Shown: piece by piece, positions 25,060-34,252 of the stretch
Numbering within the stretch: the stretch's first letter is position 1
How the letters are laid out: the number at the start of each line of letters is the position of its first letter
NCBI RefSeq assembly: GCF_009600605.1
Contig: NZ_VWNA01000001.1
Coordinates: 558,001-622,000 of the forward strand
Direction: 5' to 3'
DNA: 64,000 bases
DNA from: Segnochrobactrum spirostomi
GTDB taxonomy: Bacteria; Pseudomonadota; Alphaproteobacteria; Rhizobiales; Segnochrobactraceae
Made by a program: the position numbers and the translations under genes
The notes under the pieces: model-generated
The model's database searches: none
Told to the model about the DNA's origin: nothing
What the model saw: only the letters and a program-made list of their open reading frames with translations

Positions 25060-25975
25060 GCCGACCAAGGCCCGCGACATCATCCTGGTCGTGGACGACA
25101 GCCCGGAGACCCTGAGCCTGCTCACCGACGCCCTCGATCGCTCGGGGGCGATGGTGCTGGTCGCCACGAGCGGCCCGCAGGCGCTCGCCCTCGTCGAACG
25201 CATCACGCCGGACATCGTGCTGATGGATGCCGTTATGCCGGCGATGGACGGCTTCGAGACCTGCCGCCGGCTCAAGGGCAACAACGCCCTCTCTCACGTG
25301 CCGGTGATCTTCATGACCGGCCTCACCGAGACCGAGCACATCGTCCAGGGGCTCGCGGCCGGGGGCGTCGACTACGTGACGAAGCCGATCGTCATCGACG
25401 AACTCCTCGCCCGCATCCGCGTCCACCTCGCCAATGCGCGCACCGCCCAGAGCGCGCGGGTCGCGCTCGACGCGACCGGGCGCTACCTGCTCGCGACCGA
25501 TTCCGACGGCATCATCCGCTGGTCCACACCTCAGGCGCTGCGGCTCCTCGCCACCGCCCTCCCCTCCCGCGATGGCCGGCTGGCGCTGCCCGAAGCGGTG
25601 CGGGATCAGTTGCGGGCGGGCGGCCTGAAATCCGGCCCCGGCGTGCCGCCGATCGCGCTCGAGGGCGGGCAGAACCTGCAACTGAGCTTCCTCGGCGGCA
25701 GCGGCACCGACGAATATCTGTTCCGCCTGACGAGCGAGGAGCCCGGTCAATCGGCGGTGGTGCTGCGGGAGAAGTTCGCTGTGACGGCGCGCGAGGCCGA
25801 CGTGCTCCTCTGGATCGCCCGCGGCAAGTCGAACCGGGACATCGGCGAGATCCTCGGCTTGAGCCACCGCACGGTGAACAAGCACCTGGAACAGATCTAT
25901 GCCAAGCTCGGCGTCGAGAACCGCGCCTCGGCCGCCGTGTTGGCGCTGCAGGCCCTCGAGGATCGGGCGCGGTAG
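25052..25975 (+). CDS. LuxR/NarL-family response regulator
   Basis: A 307-residue two-domain regulator. The receiver occupies residues 8-125, with acidic pair D15/D16, phospho-acceptor D59 (DIVLMDAVMPAMDGF), T89 in MTG and K111 in VTKP. A middle segment (about 130-235) has a PAS-like pattern (YLLATDSDGIIRWST). The C-terminal GerE/LuxR HTH (about 240-300) contains TAREADVLLWIARGKSNRDI and HRTVNKHLEQIYAKLGV. It starts inside the kinase gene (8-base overlap), so it is the cognate partner. It probably binds the repeats at 21548-21585 to control urtABCDE. Confidence 0.9.
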   Translation: MTEPTKARDIILVVDDSPETLSLLTDALDRSGAMVLVATSGPQALALVERITPDIVLMDAVMPAMDGFETCRRLKGNNALSHVPVIFMTGLTETEHIVQGLAAGGVDYVTKPIVIDELLARIRVHLANARTAQSARVALDATGRYLLATDSDGIIRWSTPQALRLLATALPSRDGRLALPEAVRDQLRAGGLKSGPGVPPIALEGGQNLQLSFLGGSGTDEYLFRLTSEEPGQSAVVLREKFAVTAREADVLLWIARGKSNRDIGEILGLSHRTVNKHLEQIYAKLGVENRASAAVLALQALEDRAR

Positions 25976-25985
25976 GAGACGCCCT

Positions 25986-26702
25986 TCAATCCGTGGCGCT
26001 CGATTCCCACACGACGTCGCGTACGCCGCCGATCCGGCCGATCGCTGTGACGAGCGAATCCATGTCGGAATCCTTCACGCTCGTGGTGACGAGGCTGATC
26101 TCGAGGGCGGCGAGGCCGTCCGGACGCGCCTCGAGATCGGTATCGGCCGCAGGATAGTGCGCCTCGCGCAAAATCCTCGCCACGGCCTTGCGCACCGCCG
26201 CGGCGGCGACGAGTTCGCAGGTGACGTGGATTTCGTAGGAGGCCTCCGTCTCGCCACCCGAAATCGGGATGCGGTCGATGAAGTTGACGAGCGGCCGCAG
26301 GAAGGTGTTGCAGCCGAGGATGAACCCCGTGAGCAGCGCTGCCTCGGCGACGCGGTCCGCGCCTGCGCAGGCGCCCACCGCCGCGGAGGCCCACAACGTC
26401 GCCGCAGTGTTGAGACCGCGGACGTTCATCCCCTCCTTCATGATCACGCCGGCGCCGAGAAAGCCGATGCCGGAGACGACGTAGGAGATCACGCGCGCCG
26501 CCCCGTCCGCACCGGCGATCCGCATCGCGAGATCGACGAAGGCGGCGGCGCCGAGCGCCACCAGGACGTTGGTGCGCAGACCCGCCGACCGCTGGCGATA
26601 TTGCCGTTCGGCGCCGATCACCGTGCCGAGCGCGAACGCCGCGGTCAGGCTTATGGTCGTGTCGAGGAACGAGGTGAGTTCGAAGGTCTCGATGAACTGC
26701 AT
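25986..26702 (-). CDS. MgtC/SapB-family membrane protein
   Basis: A 238-residue inner-membrane protein. The N-terminal MgtC domain (about residues 10-145) has the family sequence AFALGTVIGAERQYRQRSAG, LRTNVLVALGAAAFV, and GIGFLGAGVIMKEG then VRGLNTAATLWASAAVG. The C-terminal 90 residues form a soluble ACT-like domain, as in Salmonella MgtC. In pathogens MgtC supports growth at low Mg2+ and inhibits F-ATPase; in environmental bacteria the role is inferred from family only. The ATG at 26702 is chosen because GGAGG sits 5 bases upstream. It is convergent with the response regulator. Confidence 0.88.
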   Translation of the reverse strand: MQFIETFELTSFLDTTISLTAAFALGTVIGAERQYRQRSAGLRTNVLVALGAAAFVDLAMRIAGADGAARVISYVVSGIGFLGAGVIMKEGMNVRGLNTAATLWASAAVGACAGADRVAEAALLTGFILGCNTFLRPLVNFIDRIPISGGETEASYEIHVTCELVAAAAVRKAVARILREAHYPAADTDLEARPDGLAALEISLVTTSVKDSDMDSLVTAIGRIGGVRDVVWESSATD

Positions 26703-26777
26703 GACGTCCTCCGGCACCGCTGGCGACCGCTTTTAGGCGAACCACGGACGGACGGAAAGAGCGCCGAAGCGAAACGG

Positions 26778-27635
26778 CTATTGATCCTGCTGCGCCGGGC
26801 GGCGCGCGGCACCGGCGAGCCCGTCGTCGAAGCGGCGGACGATCGTCATGCCGTCGAACGCCGGCCGTACGCCGTCAGGCACACTCGCGGCGACCACGTC
26901 ATAATCGAGGTCGATGTGCATGTCGGTGAGGATCGCCTCGGCCGGCTTCACCCGCGCGATCCATTCGAGCGCCTCGTCGAGCGAGAAATGGCTGCCGTGG
27001 GGCGTATAGCGCAGCGCATCGACGATCCAGACGCCGAGCCCTTCCAGATGCGGCATCGAGGCGGCCGGCAGATCGTGCACGTCGCTCGAATAAGCGAGAT
27101 CGCCGAAGCGGAAGCCGAGGGAATCGATCTCGCCGTGATGTTGGAGGAAGGGCAGCGCGGTGATCGGGCCGCCGGGGCCGAAGACCGTCACCGGCTCGCC
27201 GGCGCGGATGCGGTGTTCGGTGAGGATCGGCGGATAATTGGAACCCGGCGGCGTCGCGAAGCAATAGCCGAACGCCTCGTGCACCCGCACCGACGTCGAT
27301 GCGTCCATGTAGACGTCGACACGGCGCCGGCTGGTCAGTGCGAAGGCTCGCAGATCGTCGATGCCATGCACATGGTCTGCATGCGCGTGGGTGTAGAGCA
27401 CGCCGTCGATCGTCCGCACGTTCGCTGCCAGAAGCTGCTCGCGGACGTCCGGCCCGGTGTCGACGACGACGGTCGTCACCCCCTCGTCGCCGATACGCCG
27501 CACCAGCAACGAGCAGCGGCGGCGGCGGTTGCGCGGATCGGCGGGATTGCAGGCACCCCATTCGCCGTCGATGCGGGGCACGCCGCCCGACGATCCGCAC
27601 CCGAGGATCACGAATTCCAGAACGGCGTTCGTCAT
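26778..27635 (-). CDS. MBL-fold phosphodiesterase, PhnP-like
   Basis: A 285-residue metallo-beta-lactamase-fold hydrolase of the RNase Z/PhnP type. It begins FVILGCGSSGGVPRIDGEWG and carries CNPADPRNRRRRCSLLV. The metal motif is THAHADHVHGID (HxHxDH), and further ligands lie in SDVHDLP and TDMHIDLDYD. Members hydrolyse cyclic phosphodiesters such as ribosyl-1,2-cyclic phosphate in phosphonate use, but this copy sits in the conserved metG-tatD-MBL run of Alphaproteobacteria with no phn genes. A generic nucleotide or RNA phosphodiesterase role is therefore as likely. One base separates it from tatD, so they are co-translated. Confidence 0.88.
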   Translation of the reverse strand: MTNAVLEFVILGCGSSGGVPRIDGEWGACNPADPRNRRRRCSLLVRRIGDEGVTTVVVDTGPDVREQLLAANVRTIDGVLYTHAHADHVHGIDDLRAFALTSRRRVDVYMDASTSVRVHEAFGYCFATPPGSNYPPILTEHRIRAGEPVTVFGPGGPITALPFLQHHGEIDSLGFRFGDLAYSSDVHDLPAASMPHLEGLGVWIVDALRYTPHGSHFSLDEALEWIARVKPAEAILTDMHIDLDYDVVAASVPDGVRPAFDGMTIVRRFDDGLAGAARRPAQQDQ

Positions 27636-27636
27636 G

Positions 27637-28434
27637 TCAGGCGCCCGTCGGGGTCGCCGGCGTCGGCGCCTTCGAGAACAGGCGGAAGAAATTCGCCGTC
27701 GTCGCCTCGGCGATGGCCGCCGGCGTCACGCCCTTCGCCTTCGCCAGAACGTCCGCGGTGTGGCGGACGAAGGCCGGCTCGTTGCGCTTGCCGCGGTGCG
27801 GAACGGGCGCGAGGTAGGGCGCGTCGGTCTCGACGAGCAAGCGGTCAAGCGGTACCTCGGCGGCGATCGCGCGGATGTCCTCGGAGCGGTTGAAGGTCAG
27901 GATGCCCGAGAACGAAACGTAGAGGCCGAGCGCAAGACTCGTCCGGGCCAGTTCAGGCCCCGACGAGAAGCAATGGAGCAGCGCCTTGAACGGCCCCTTC
28001 GCCATTTCCTCGGTCAAGACCGCGGCGACGTCCTCGTCCGCGGCACGGGCGTGGATCACCAGCGGCAGGCCGGTGATGCGCGCCGCCGCGATGTGGGTGC
28101 GAAAGCCCCGCATCTGAGCGTCGCGCGGAGCCTTGTCGTAATGATAATCGAGGCCCGCCTCCCCGATCGCCACGACCTTCGGATGGGCAGCGAGCCGGAC
28201 AATCTCCTCGACCGGAATGCCGTCCTCCTCCCCCGCGCTGTGGGGGTGGGTGCCGATCGAGCAGGTCACGTCGTCATAGCGCTCGGCGATGGCGCGGATG
28301 GTGTCGAAGCGGCGCACCCGCGTCGAGATCGTCACCATGTGGCCGACGCCGTTCTCCCGGGCGCGGGCGACGACGGCGTCGCGCTCCGCCTCGAAATCAG
28401 GGAAGTCGAGATGGCAATGGCTGTCGACGAGCAT
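27637..28434 (-). CDS. TatD-family metal-dependent hydrolase/DNase
   Basis: A 265-residue TIM-barrel hydrolase. It opens VDSHCHLDFPDFE with the metal-binding HxH, followed by IGEAGLDYHYD, PLVIHARAAD, LLHCFSSGPEL and the final LLVETDAPYLAPVPHRGKRN. These are the five signature segments of TatD-like 3'-5' DNase/D-amino-acyl hydrolases. The start ATG shares its A with the metG stop (TGATG), indicating re-initiation coupling. It is followed one base later by the MBL gene. Confidence 0.93.
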   Translation of the reverse strand: MLVDSHCHLDFPDFEAERDAVVARARENGVGHMVTISTRVRRFDTIRAIAERYDDVTCSIGTHPHSAGEEDGIPVEEIVRLAAHPKVVAIGEAGLDYHYDKAPRDAQMRGFRTHIAAARITGLPLVIHARAADEDVAAVLTEEMAKGPFKALLHCFSSGPELARTSLALGLYVSFSGILTFNRSEDIRAIAAEVPLDRLLVETDAPYLAPVPHRGKRNEPAFVRHTADVLAKAKGVTPAAIAEATTANFFRLFSKAPTPATPTGA

Positions 28435-29990
28435 CAGGCGGTCGCCTCCGGCTCGATATAACGGGGGAACACGCCCTGCGGGGTCGGCAAGGCGGTGCCG
28501 GCGGCGAGACGTCCGACCGCACCGAGCCGTTCGAAGCCGCGGTCGCCCTCCGCCACACCGAGCAGGTCGAGCAGGCGCGCCGCCGAGGTCGGCATCACCG
28601 GCTGGGCCAGGATCGCCACCTGCCGGACCGTCTCAGCGGTGACGTAGAGCACCGTCGCCATGCGCGCGGGATCGGTCTTGCGCAGGGCCCAGGGCTCCTC
28701 GCTCGCGAAATAGCGGTTCGCCTCCGCCACCACCGCCCAGACATGGCCGAGCGCGGTGTGGATCTCCTGGCGGTCGATCGCGGTGCGGCAGAGCGGCAAC
28801 AGCGCATCGGCACGGCCGAGCATCGCCTCGTCCGCGGCGCTGAAGGCGCCCGGCGCCGGCACGGCGGCGTCGCAGTTCTTGGCGATCATCGACAGCGAAC
28901 GCTGGGCGAGGTTGCCGAGATCGTTGGCGAGGTCGGCGTTGATCCGCCCGACGATCGCCTCGTGGCTATAGTTGCCGTCCTGGCCGAACGGCACCTCGCG
29001 CAGGAAGAAATAGCGGACCTGATCGACGCCGTAGGTCTCGATCAGCCCGATCGGGTCGATCACGTTGCCGACCGACTTCGACATCTTCTCCCCGCGGTTG
29101 AACAGGAAACCGTGGGCATAGACGCGCTTCGGCGGCGCGAGGCCGGCCGAGAGCAGGAAGGCCGGCCAATAGACCGCGTGGAAGCGCACGATGTCCTTGC
29201 CGATGACATGCAGGTCGGCCGGCCAGTAGCGCTTGAATTGCTCGGAATCCACATCGGGATAGCCGACGCCGGTGATGTAGTTCGTGAGCGCGTCGACCCA
29301 CACGTACATGACGTGACGGGGATTGCCGGGCACGGGGATGCCCCAATCGAACGTCGTGCGCGAGATCGAGAGATCCTTCAGTCCGCCGCGGACGAAGCTC
29401 ACCACCTCGTTGCGCCGCTCATCCGGGCCGATGAAGTCCGGGTTCGCCTCGTAATGGGCGAGCAGGCGGTCCTGATAGGCGGAGAGGCGGAAGAAATAGC
29501 TCTCCTCCTCGATCCACTCCACGGGGGTGCCCTGCGGGCCACGGCGGACGCCGTCCTCACCGACGACGGTTTCGGATTCGGCGTAGAACGCCTCGTCGCG
29601 CACCGAATACCAGCCGGCATAGGAATCGAGATAGATGTCGCCGGCCGCCTCCATGCGCTCCCAGATCGCATGGCTCGAGCGATAGTGCCGCTCCTCGGTG
29701 GTGCGGATGAAAGCGTCGTTCGAGATGCCGAGCGCCGCATCCATCGCTTGGAATAGCGGCACGTTGCGGTCGGCGAGCTCTTGCGCCTTGAGCCCCTCGC
29801 GGCCGGCGGTCTGCACCATCTTGATGCCGTGCTCGTCGGTCCCGGTCAGGAAGAAGACGTCATAACCGTCGAGCCGCTTGAACCGCGCCAGCGCGTCGGT
29901 CGCCATCACCTCGTAGGCGTGGCCGACATGGGGCGCGCCGTTCGGATAGGCGATCGCGGTCGTGATGTAATATTTCGGCGTCTCGCTCAT
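28434..29990 (-). CDS. metG: Methionyl-tRNA synthetase
   Basis: A 518-residue class I aminoacyl-tRNA synthetase that charges tRNA-Met. The HIGH-like motif [12 protein letters not shown] is at the N-terminus and KMSKS in [28 protein letters not shown] is the expected post-HIGH segment. The length fits the short form without the C-terminal Trbp111 tRNA-binding domain, and the CX2C zinc knuckle is absent, as in the alphaproteobacterial type. The ATG at 29990 begins the conserved [17 protein letters not shown]. Upstream is holB (74 bases); downstream tatD is coupled by TGATG. Confidence 0.95.
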   Translation of the reverse strand: MSETPKYYITTAIAYPNGAPHVGHAYEVMATDALARFKRLDGYDVFFLTGTDEHGIKMVQTAGREGLKAQELADRNVPLFQAMDAALGISNDAFIRTTEERHYRSSHAIWERMEAAGDIYLDSYAGWYSVRDEAFYAESETVVGEDGVRRGPQGTPVEWIEEESYFFRLSAYQDRLLAHYEANPDFIGPDERRNEVVSFVRGGLKDLSISRTTFDWGIPVPGNPRHVMYVWVDALTNYITGVGYPDVDSEQFKRYWPADLHVIGKDIVRFHAVYWPAFLLSAGLAPPKRVYAHGFLFNRGEKMSKSVGNVIDPIGLIETYGVDQVRYFFLREVPFGQDGNYSHEAIVGRINADLANDLGNLAQRSLSMIAKNCDAAVPAPGAFSAADEAMLGRADALLPLCRTAIDRQEIHTALGHVWAVVAEANRYFASEEPWALRKTDPARMATVLYVTAETVRQVAILAQPVMPTSAARLLDLLGVAEGDRGFERLGAVGRLAAGTALPTPQGVFPRYIEPEATA

Positions 29991-30064
29991 GAGGCCGGGT
30001 CTTTCCTTCGCATGCGGGAACCGCCGTGGGCGGCGGGAGGACGCGCGCCGATCGGCAGGGTCTT

Positions 30065-31153
30065 CTAGGCGCGCGCGCGTCGTTCGGCCTCGGCGAGATC
30101 CCGGAAGATGCCGAGCACGAGTTGCCTGCGGTCGAGATTGAACGCCTCGGCGCGACCCACGGCGCGGTCGATCTTCTCCCACACCTCCGGCCAAGCGGCA
30201 AGCTTCGCCAAGGGTTCGCCGGCGGCGCTCCCGGCGCGCACCTTGTCCGAGATATAGGATTGCACGAGGCCGAGCGCATGGTCGAAGGCGTCTTCGGCAT
30301 CGCGCTGGGCGAGCGCGTCGGCCAGCGCATGCAGCGCGCGTCGATCGAGATCGCGACCGAGCGAGGCGATCACCGGCTTCACGAGGTCTTCGATCTCGAC
30401 GGCGCCGCCGGTCGCAAGCTGCGCCGCACGGCGGACGCTGCCCTCCCCCGCCGCGGCCGCGCGCAGGAGACGGGTGCGCTCGGCCGTGACGCCGATCGCC
30501 TGGAGCGCGGCGAGAAGGTCCGCTTCGCCGAGCGGCGCGAGGGCGAGCCGCCGGGCTCGCGAGCGGATGGTCGGCAGAAGCCGGCCGGGCGCGTGGCTGA
30601 CGATCAGGAACAGCCCGCGCGCCGGCGGCTCCTCGAGCATTTTCAGAAGCGCGTTCGCGGCGTTGGTGTTGAGATCGTCGGCCGGGTCGACGATCGCGAC
30701 CCGCCAGCCGCCGCCGGACGCCGTCGAGCCGAAGAACGGCGTCAGGCGCCGCACCTCGTCGACGGTGAGCTCGCTGCGGAACCGCTTGCCCTTGTCGTCC
30801 CAGGGCCGGCGCAGGTGCAGCAGGTCCGGGTGGGCGCCGGAGGCAACGAGCCGCCCAGCCGGATGCCCCGCGGGGACGGAAAGATCGCGCGCCGCCGCGA
30901 CGGTCGGTGCGTTCGGATCGGGGTTCGCGAGCAAGAAGCGGGCGAAGCGGAAGGCGAGCGTCGCCTTGCCGACGCCGCGCGGGCCGCCGAGAATCCAGCC
31001 GTGGTGCAGCCGGCCGCTGCGGTAGGCGTCGAGAAGGGTGCGCTCCGCCGCCGACTGCCCGACCAGATGGATCTGCGCGGCCGGGCTCGCGAGGCCGTCG
31101 ATCGCGTCGAAATCGTCGGGAAATGCCTCTTCGCGCGCCGGCGCCCGGGCCAT
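30065..31153 (-). CDS. holB: DNA polymerase III delta-prime subunit
   Basis: A 362-residue clamp-loader subunit. The AAA+ module begins [20 protein letters not shown] followed by [12 protein letters not shown] (P-loop). The segment [34 protein letters not shown] is the classic delta-prime/DnaX-like motif with SRAR as sensor. The zinc-knuckle cysteines of gamma/tau are absent, as expected for delta-prime. It sits in the tmk-holB-metG order common in bacteria, 52 bases after tmk. Confidence 0.93.
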   Translation of the reverse strand: MARAPAREEAFPDDFDAIDGLASPAAQIHLVGQSAAERTLLDAYRSGRLHHGWILGGPRGVGKATLAFRFARFLLANPDPNAPTVAAARDLSVPAGHPAGRLVASGAHPDLLHLRRPWDDKGKRFRSELTVDEVRRLTPFFGSTASGGGWRVAIVDPADDLNTNAANALLKMLEEPPARGLFLIVSHAPGRLLPTIRSRARRLALAPLGEADLLAALQAIGVTAERTRLLRAAAAGEGSVRRAAQLATGGAVEIEDLVKPVIASLGRDLDRRALHALADALAQRDAEDAFDHALGLVQSYISDKVRAGSAAGEPLAKLAAWPEVWEKIDRAVGRAEAFNLDRRQLVLGIFRDLAEAERRARA

Positions 31154-31205
31154 GCCTCGTCCTCGTGCTGCAATCTGGTGCGGGGGTCGCGTGCCGGATC
31201 GGGGA

Positions 31206-31979
31206 TTAGTGCGGCGGGCCGAGCGCCGATGCAAGCTCGGGGAAGCGGCCGCGCACCGCCGCCCACACCGCCGCCTCGACCGCGTCCGGCGTCGCGGTGC
31301 CGTCGATCACCGCGCAGCGCTCCGGCTCGGCCGCGGCAATGGCGAGGAAAGCCTGTCGCCGCCGCTCGTGGATCTCCACGTGGTCGGCCTCGAAGCGGTC
31401 GGTCTCCGCCGCGCCGCGGCGCACCGCGGCGCGGGCGAGACCGATCTCTACCGGCAGATCGATGATGAGGGTCAAATCCGGCTTTAGCCCTTCGAGGGCG
31501 ATGCGCTCCAGGGCGTCGATGAGGCCCGGATCGGTCCCGCCCGTGCCCTGATAGACCCGGGTCGAATCGGCGAAGCGGTCGCACAGGACCCAACGGCCGG
31601 CTTCCAGGGCCGGACGGATCAGGCGATCGACGTGATCGATGCGGGCGGCCGCGAACAGCATGGCCTCGGCGTCCGAGCCGAACGCGCGGGCCGCGCCGGA
31701 GAGCAGCACATGGCGGACGATCTCCGCACCGCTGGAGCCGCCGGGCTCCCGGGTGAGCAGCGCGTCACGGCCGAGCGCGGTAAGTCTCCGGGCCAAACGG
31801 CTGATCTGAGTGGATTTGCCGGCCCCCTCACCGCCCTCGAAGGTGACGAAACGACCGCGCGTCGCGCCGGAGACATCTCCGGCGTCGTCTTGCCCACGTC
31901 CGCGATAGGATCGACCGAAAGCCCTCAGGGCCTGCTCCAGCGCCGTGAAGGCGCCGGGGTCTTCCCCTCGGCCAGGCAC
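31206..31979 (-). CDS. tmk: Thymidylate kinase
   Basis: The enzyme phosphorylates dTMP to dTDP. The P-loop is [24 protein letters not shown] contains the DRX-type base-binding region, and [16 protein letters not shown] holds the DR(Y/F)xxSxxAYQ signature. The only in-frame start is GTG at 31979, which adds about 42 residues before the usual beginning ([14 protein letters not shown]). An ATG lies just two bases out of register at 31877 (GGAGATGTC), so the real start is uncertain: either an extended N-terminus or a small indel at the natural start. It begins 4 bases after the rlpA stop, with the usual intervening D,D-carboxypeptidase gene missing. Confidence 0.85.
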   Translation of the reverse strand: MPGRGEDPGAFTALEQALRAFGRSYRGRGQDDAGDVSGATRGRFVTFEGGEGAGKSTQISRLARRLTALGRDALLTREPGGSSGAEIVRHVLLSGAARAFGSDAEAMLFAAARIDHVDRLIRPALEAGRWVLCDRFADSTRVYQGTGGTDPGLIDALERIALEGLKPDLTLIIDLPVEIGLARAAVRRGAAETDRFEADHVEIHERRRQAFLAIAAAEPERCAVIDGTATPDAVEAAVWAAVRGRFPELASALGPPH

Positions 31980-31983
31980 GCGA

Positions 31984-33828
31984 TCACTGCGCGTCGGCGC
32001 TCGCGCGCCAGCCGGCCGTCGTCGCGGCGTACCGCTCGGCGGCGGCTACGACCGCATTCTGATCGAGCGCGGCGAAAGATCGCGCGGACTGGGTCGGCAG
32101 CTCGTTCATCGCCGACGACGAGACCGGAGACGGCACCGGCAGCGGCACCAAGGAGGGCAGCGGCTGGGCTCCCGTCGCAGCCGCGGCTGCGGGCTCGGGA
32201 AGCGGCAGCGGAGCGGCCTTGGCGGATTTCAGAGCGGTCGGCACGAGCGCGGTCGGGGCGCCGTTGGCGACCGGGCGGGGCTCGGGCAGCCGGAGACCAG
32301 GCTCGCTCGACAGCGACGCCGCAGCAACCGGAAGCGTCGCGACCGGAGCCATTTCGACCGGCACGGCGGCGGTGAGCGGCGACGGTTGGGGAACCGGGAC
32401 GGAACCGGCGGCCGGCTCAGCCTCCGGTGCGCTCGCGACGGCCGGCGCGGCAACTGCCGGGGCCATCGTCGTCGTTGCGGTGGCGACCGGCGCCGCGGGC
32501 GTGATCGAGGCGACCTGCACGTTGGCGGTTTGCTTCGGCGCGGCCTCGGCGAGACGCGCGGCGGCGACACCCGGGCGGATGATGCCCCCGCGGGACTCGG
32601 CGAATTGGTAGGCGACCGGCATCGGCGCGGTTGCCCGAGGCGCCGCGGCAACCTGTGCCACGGCAGCGGCCTGCGGCGCGGCAATCTCTGCCGAGGCGAC
32701 CTGCTGGGTCGCGGCGCCTTCGGTGCCCGCCAGCGGGGCCGGCGGCGCGCGGGTCGGATCGACCGGCGGCAACGGGATCGTGGACCCGGCGTCGATCACG
32801 CTTTCAGCGTTCGGGTCCTGGGTCGCGGCGCTGCCGTATGCGAGGGCGCCGACCGTCGAGACTCCATCGACCGCGCCCGGGCGCGGCTCCGGCAGAGGCA
32901 TGCCGCCCTCGGCGGCGACCCCGGCCGGCGCGGTGCCCGCGACCGAAGCGGCGCCGCCGGGGGCCGGGGCGGACGAAGAGACACCCGGCAGCGCGGAGGT
33001 CTGCGGCGCTTCGCCGGCGATCGTCGCGGTGCCGGCCGTGCCCTGGAGCGCCGGTTGCGCCGCCGCGGCGACCGCACCGGCCGAGGCGACCATCACGGTC
33101 TGCGCCTGGGTCGACGGCGGTTCCGGCTTCTCAGGCGTCGAAAGGGTGGAGAGCAGCGTGCGGGTGTCGTCACCCTGAAGCGGCGCAAGGCCGACATATT
33201 CGACCTTCACCTCAGCCGTGCCGCTGCGCTTGAAGTCGAGCAGCGAGGCGACGCGGGACGACACGTCCACCACGCGGTCCGGGCTGAACGGGCCGCGATC
33301 GTTGACGCGGGCGACGATCGAGCGGCCGTTCTCGAGATTGGTGACGCGCACATAGGACGGCATCGGCAGCGTCGGGTGGGCGACGGTGAGCGAGCCGGTG
33401 TCGAACTTCTCGCCGCTCGCGGTGCGGCGGCCGTGGAAGCCCGAGCCGTACCAGGAGGCGAGACCGATCGCCTTATATTTCGAATTGACGCCCGGCTTGT
33501 ACCACTTGCCGCGCACTTTGTAGGGCTTGCCGATCTTGTAGCCGTCCGACCCGTCGGTGGAGGCGACCGCGCGGGGGCTCGGCTTCGGCACCGAGGCGAC
33601 CTGATCGCTCTTGTCCATGCAGCCGGACACCGCGAGGCAACCCGCGACGAGCGAGCCGCCGATCATCGCGGCCTTGAAAGTGCGGGAACGGGCCGGAACA
33701 GGCGATGCCGTGGCGGCATCGGGAGGACAATCCTCGGGAGAGACGTGGAGAGAAGGCTGATCGACCGCCGCCGCCGGCGATTCGGTGGAAAGCTGGTTCA
33801 GCCCGTGTTCGCGCGTCGCCCTTGCCAT
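31984..33828 (-). CDS. rlpA: RlpA-like septal lytic transglycosylase with long Ala/Pro-rich tail
   Basis: A 614-residue exported protein. A hydrophobic stretch ending LAVSGC (C70) is a possible lipobox. The double-psi beta-barrel domain (about 118-212) has [37 protein letters not shown] and [15 protein letters not shown], the RlpA catalytic signature for cutting denuded glycan strands at the septum. From about 225 to 560 the protein is low-complexity Ala/Pro/Val with repeated PLPEPRP blocks and no evident SPOR domain. The start at 33828 has GAGGTGG upstream. In relatives the next gene is a D,D-carboxypeptidase; here it is tmk. Confidence 0.85.
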   Translation of the reverse strand: MARATREHGLNQLSTESPAAAVDQPSLHVSPEDCPPDAATASPVPARSRTFKAAMIGGSLVAGCLAVSGCMDKSDQVASVPKPSPRAVASTDGSDGYKIGKPYKVRGKWYKPGVNSKYKAIGLASWYGSGFHGRRTASGEKFDTGSLTVAHPTLPMPSYVRVTNLENGRSIVARVNDRGPFSPDRVVDVSSRVASLLDFKRSGTAEVKVEYVGLAPLQGDDTRTLLSTLSTPEKPEPPSTQAQTVMVASAGAVAAAAQPALQGTAGTATIAGEAPQTSALPGVSSSAPAPGGAASVAGTAPAGVAAEGGMPLPEPRPGAVDGVSTVGALAYGSAATQDPNAESVIDAGSTIPLPPVDPTRAPPAPLAGTEGAATQQVASAEIAAPQAAAVAQVAAAPRATAPMPVAYQFAESRGGIIRPGVAAARLAEAAPKQTANVQVASITPAAPVATATTTMAPAVAAPAVASAPEAEPAAGSVPVPQPSPLTAAVPVEMAPVATLPVAAASLSSEPGLRLPEPRPVANGAPTALVPTALKSAKAAPLPLPEPAAAAATGAQPLPSLVPLPVPSPVSSSAMNELPTQSARSFAALDQNAVVAAAERYAATTAGWRASADAQ

Positions 33829-34252
33829 GCCACCTCGCCTGTGCGGCACCGGGCCTGCGCCCTGGTACCGGTTGGTGCGGCCGCGCTGGACCGCCGCTTC
33901 AGCTCCCGAGGCAGCCCCGTAGGCCCACCCCCAGAATGTCCGTTCAAGTCCTCCCGGGATCGTCCCGCGAGGCAGCGCGATCATCCGGATGTGCCGACCC
34001 GTTGGCAAGCGCCGGAAGTATCATTCGTTAACGCGCCCCGAAGACGCGCATTACCGAACGTTAACGGTGCCGAGATCGAGCGTCAATGCGGCACCAATGT
34101 GGCGCCGCCTTTCACATCGCGGCGGGCGTAGCGTCGCAAGCCTGTTCCGGGGGCCTAATATAGGTGGAGCACTGAAGTGTAAGACCATTGATTCTTCGGT
34201 TCTTTCGTGGCGCTACTCGGACCGTTCGAGACAACCGAGACCGGGGACGAAC
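33829..34252. other. 424-base divergent intergenic region (rlpA / FUSC)
   Basis: No gene is seen. Two short repeats, TTCGTTAACGC near 34025 and GAACGTTAACGG near 34057, are about 30 bases apart. Sequence between 34150 and 34210 is less GC-rich and is likely to hold the promoter of the FUSC gene. No terminator-like T-run was found. Confidence 0.4.

Noticed and set aside
21703-25284. 1193-codon frame on the minus strand opposite the hybrid kinase
   Set aside because: The plus-strand product has clear NCS1, HisKA, HATPase and receiver motifs. The antisense translation is low-complexity and lacks domains.
26778-27635. PhnP as a true phosphonate-degradation gene
   Set aside because: The motifs are PhnP-like, but no other phn gene is present and the tatD-adjacent position is conserved in genomes without phosphonate lyase, so the symbol was withheld.
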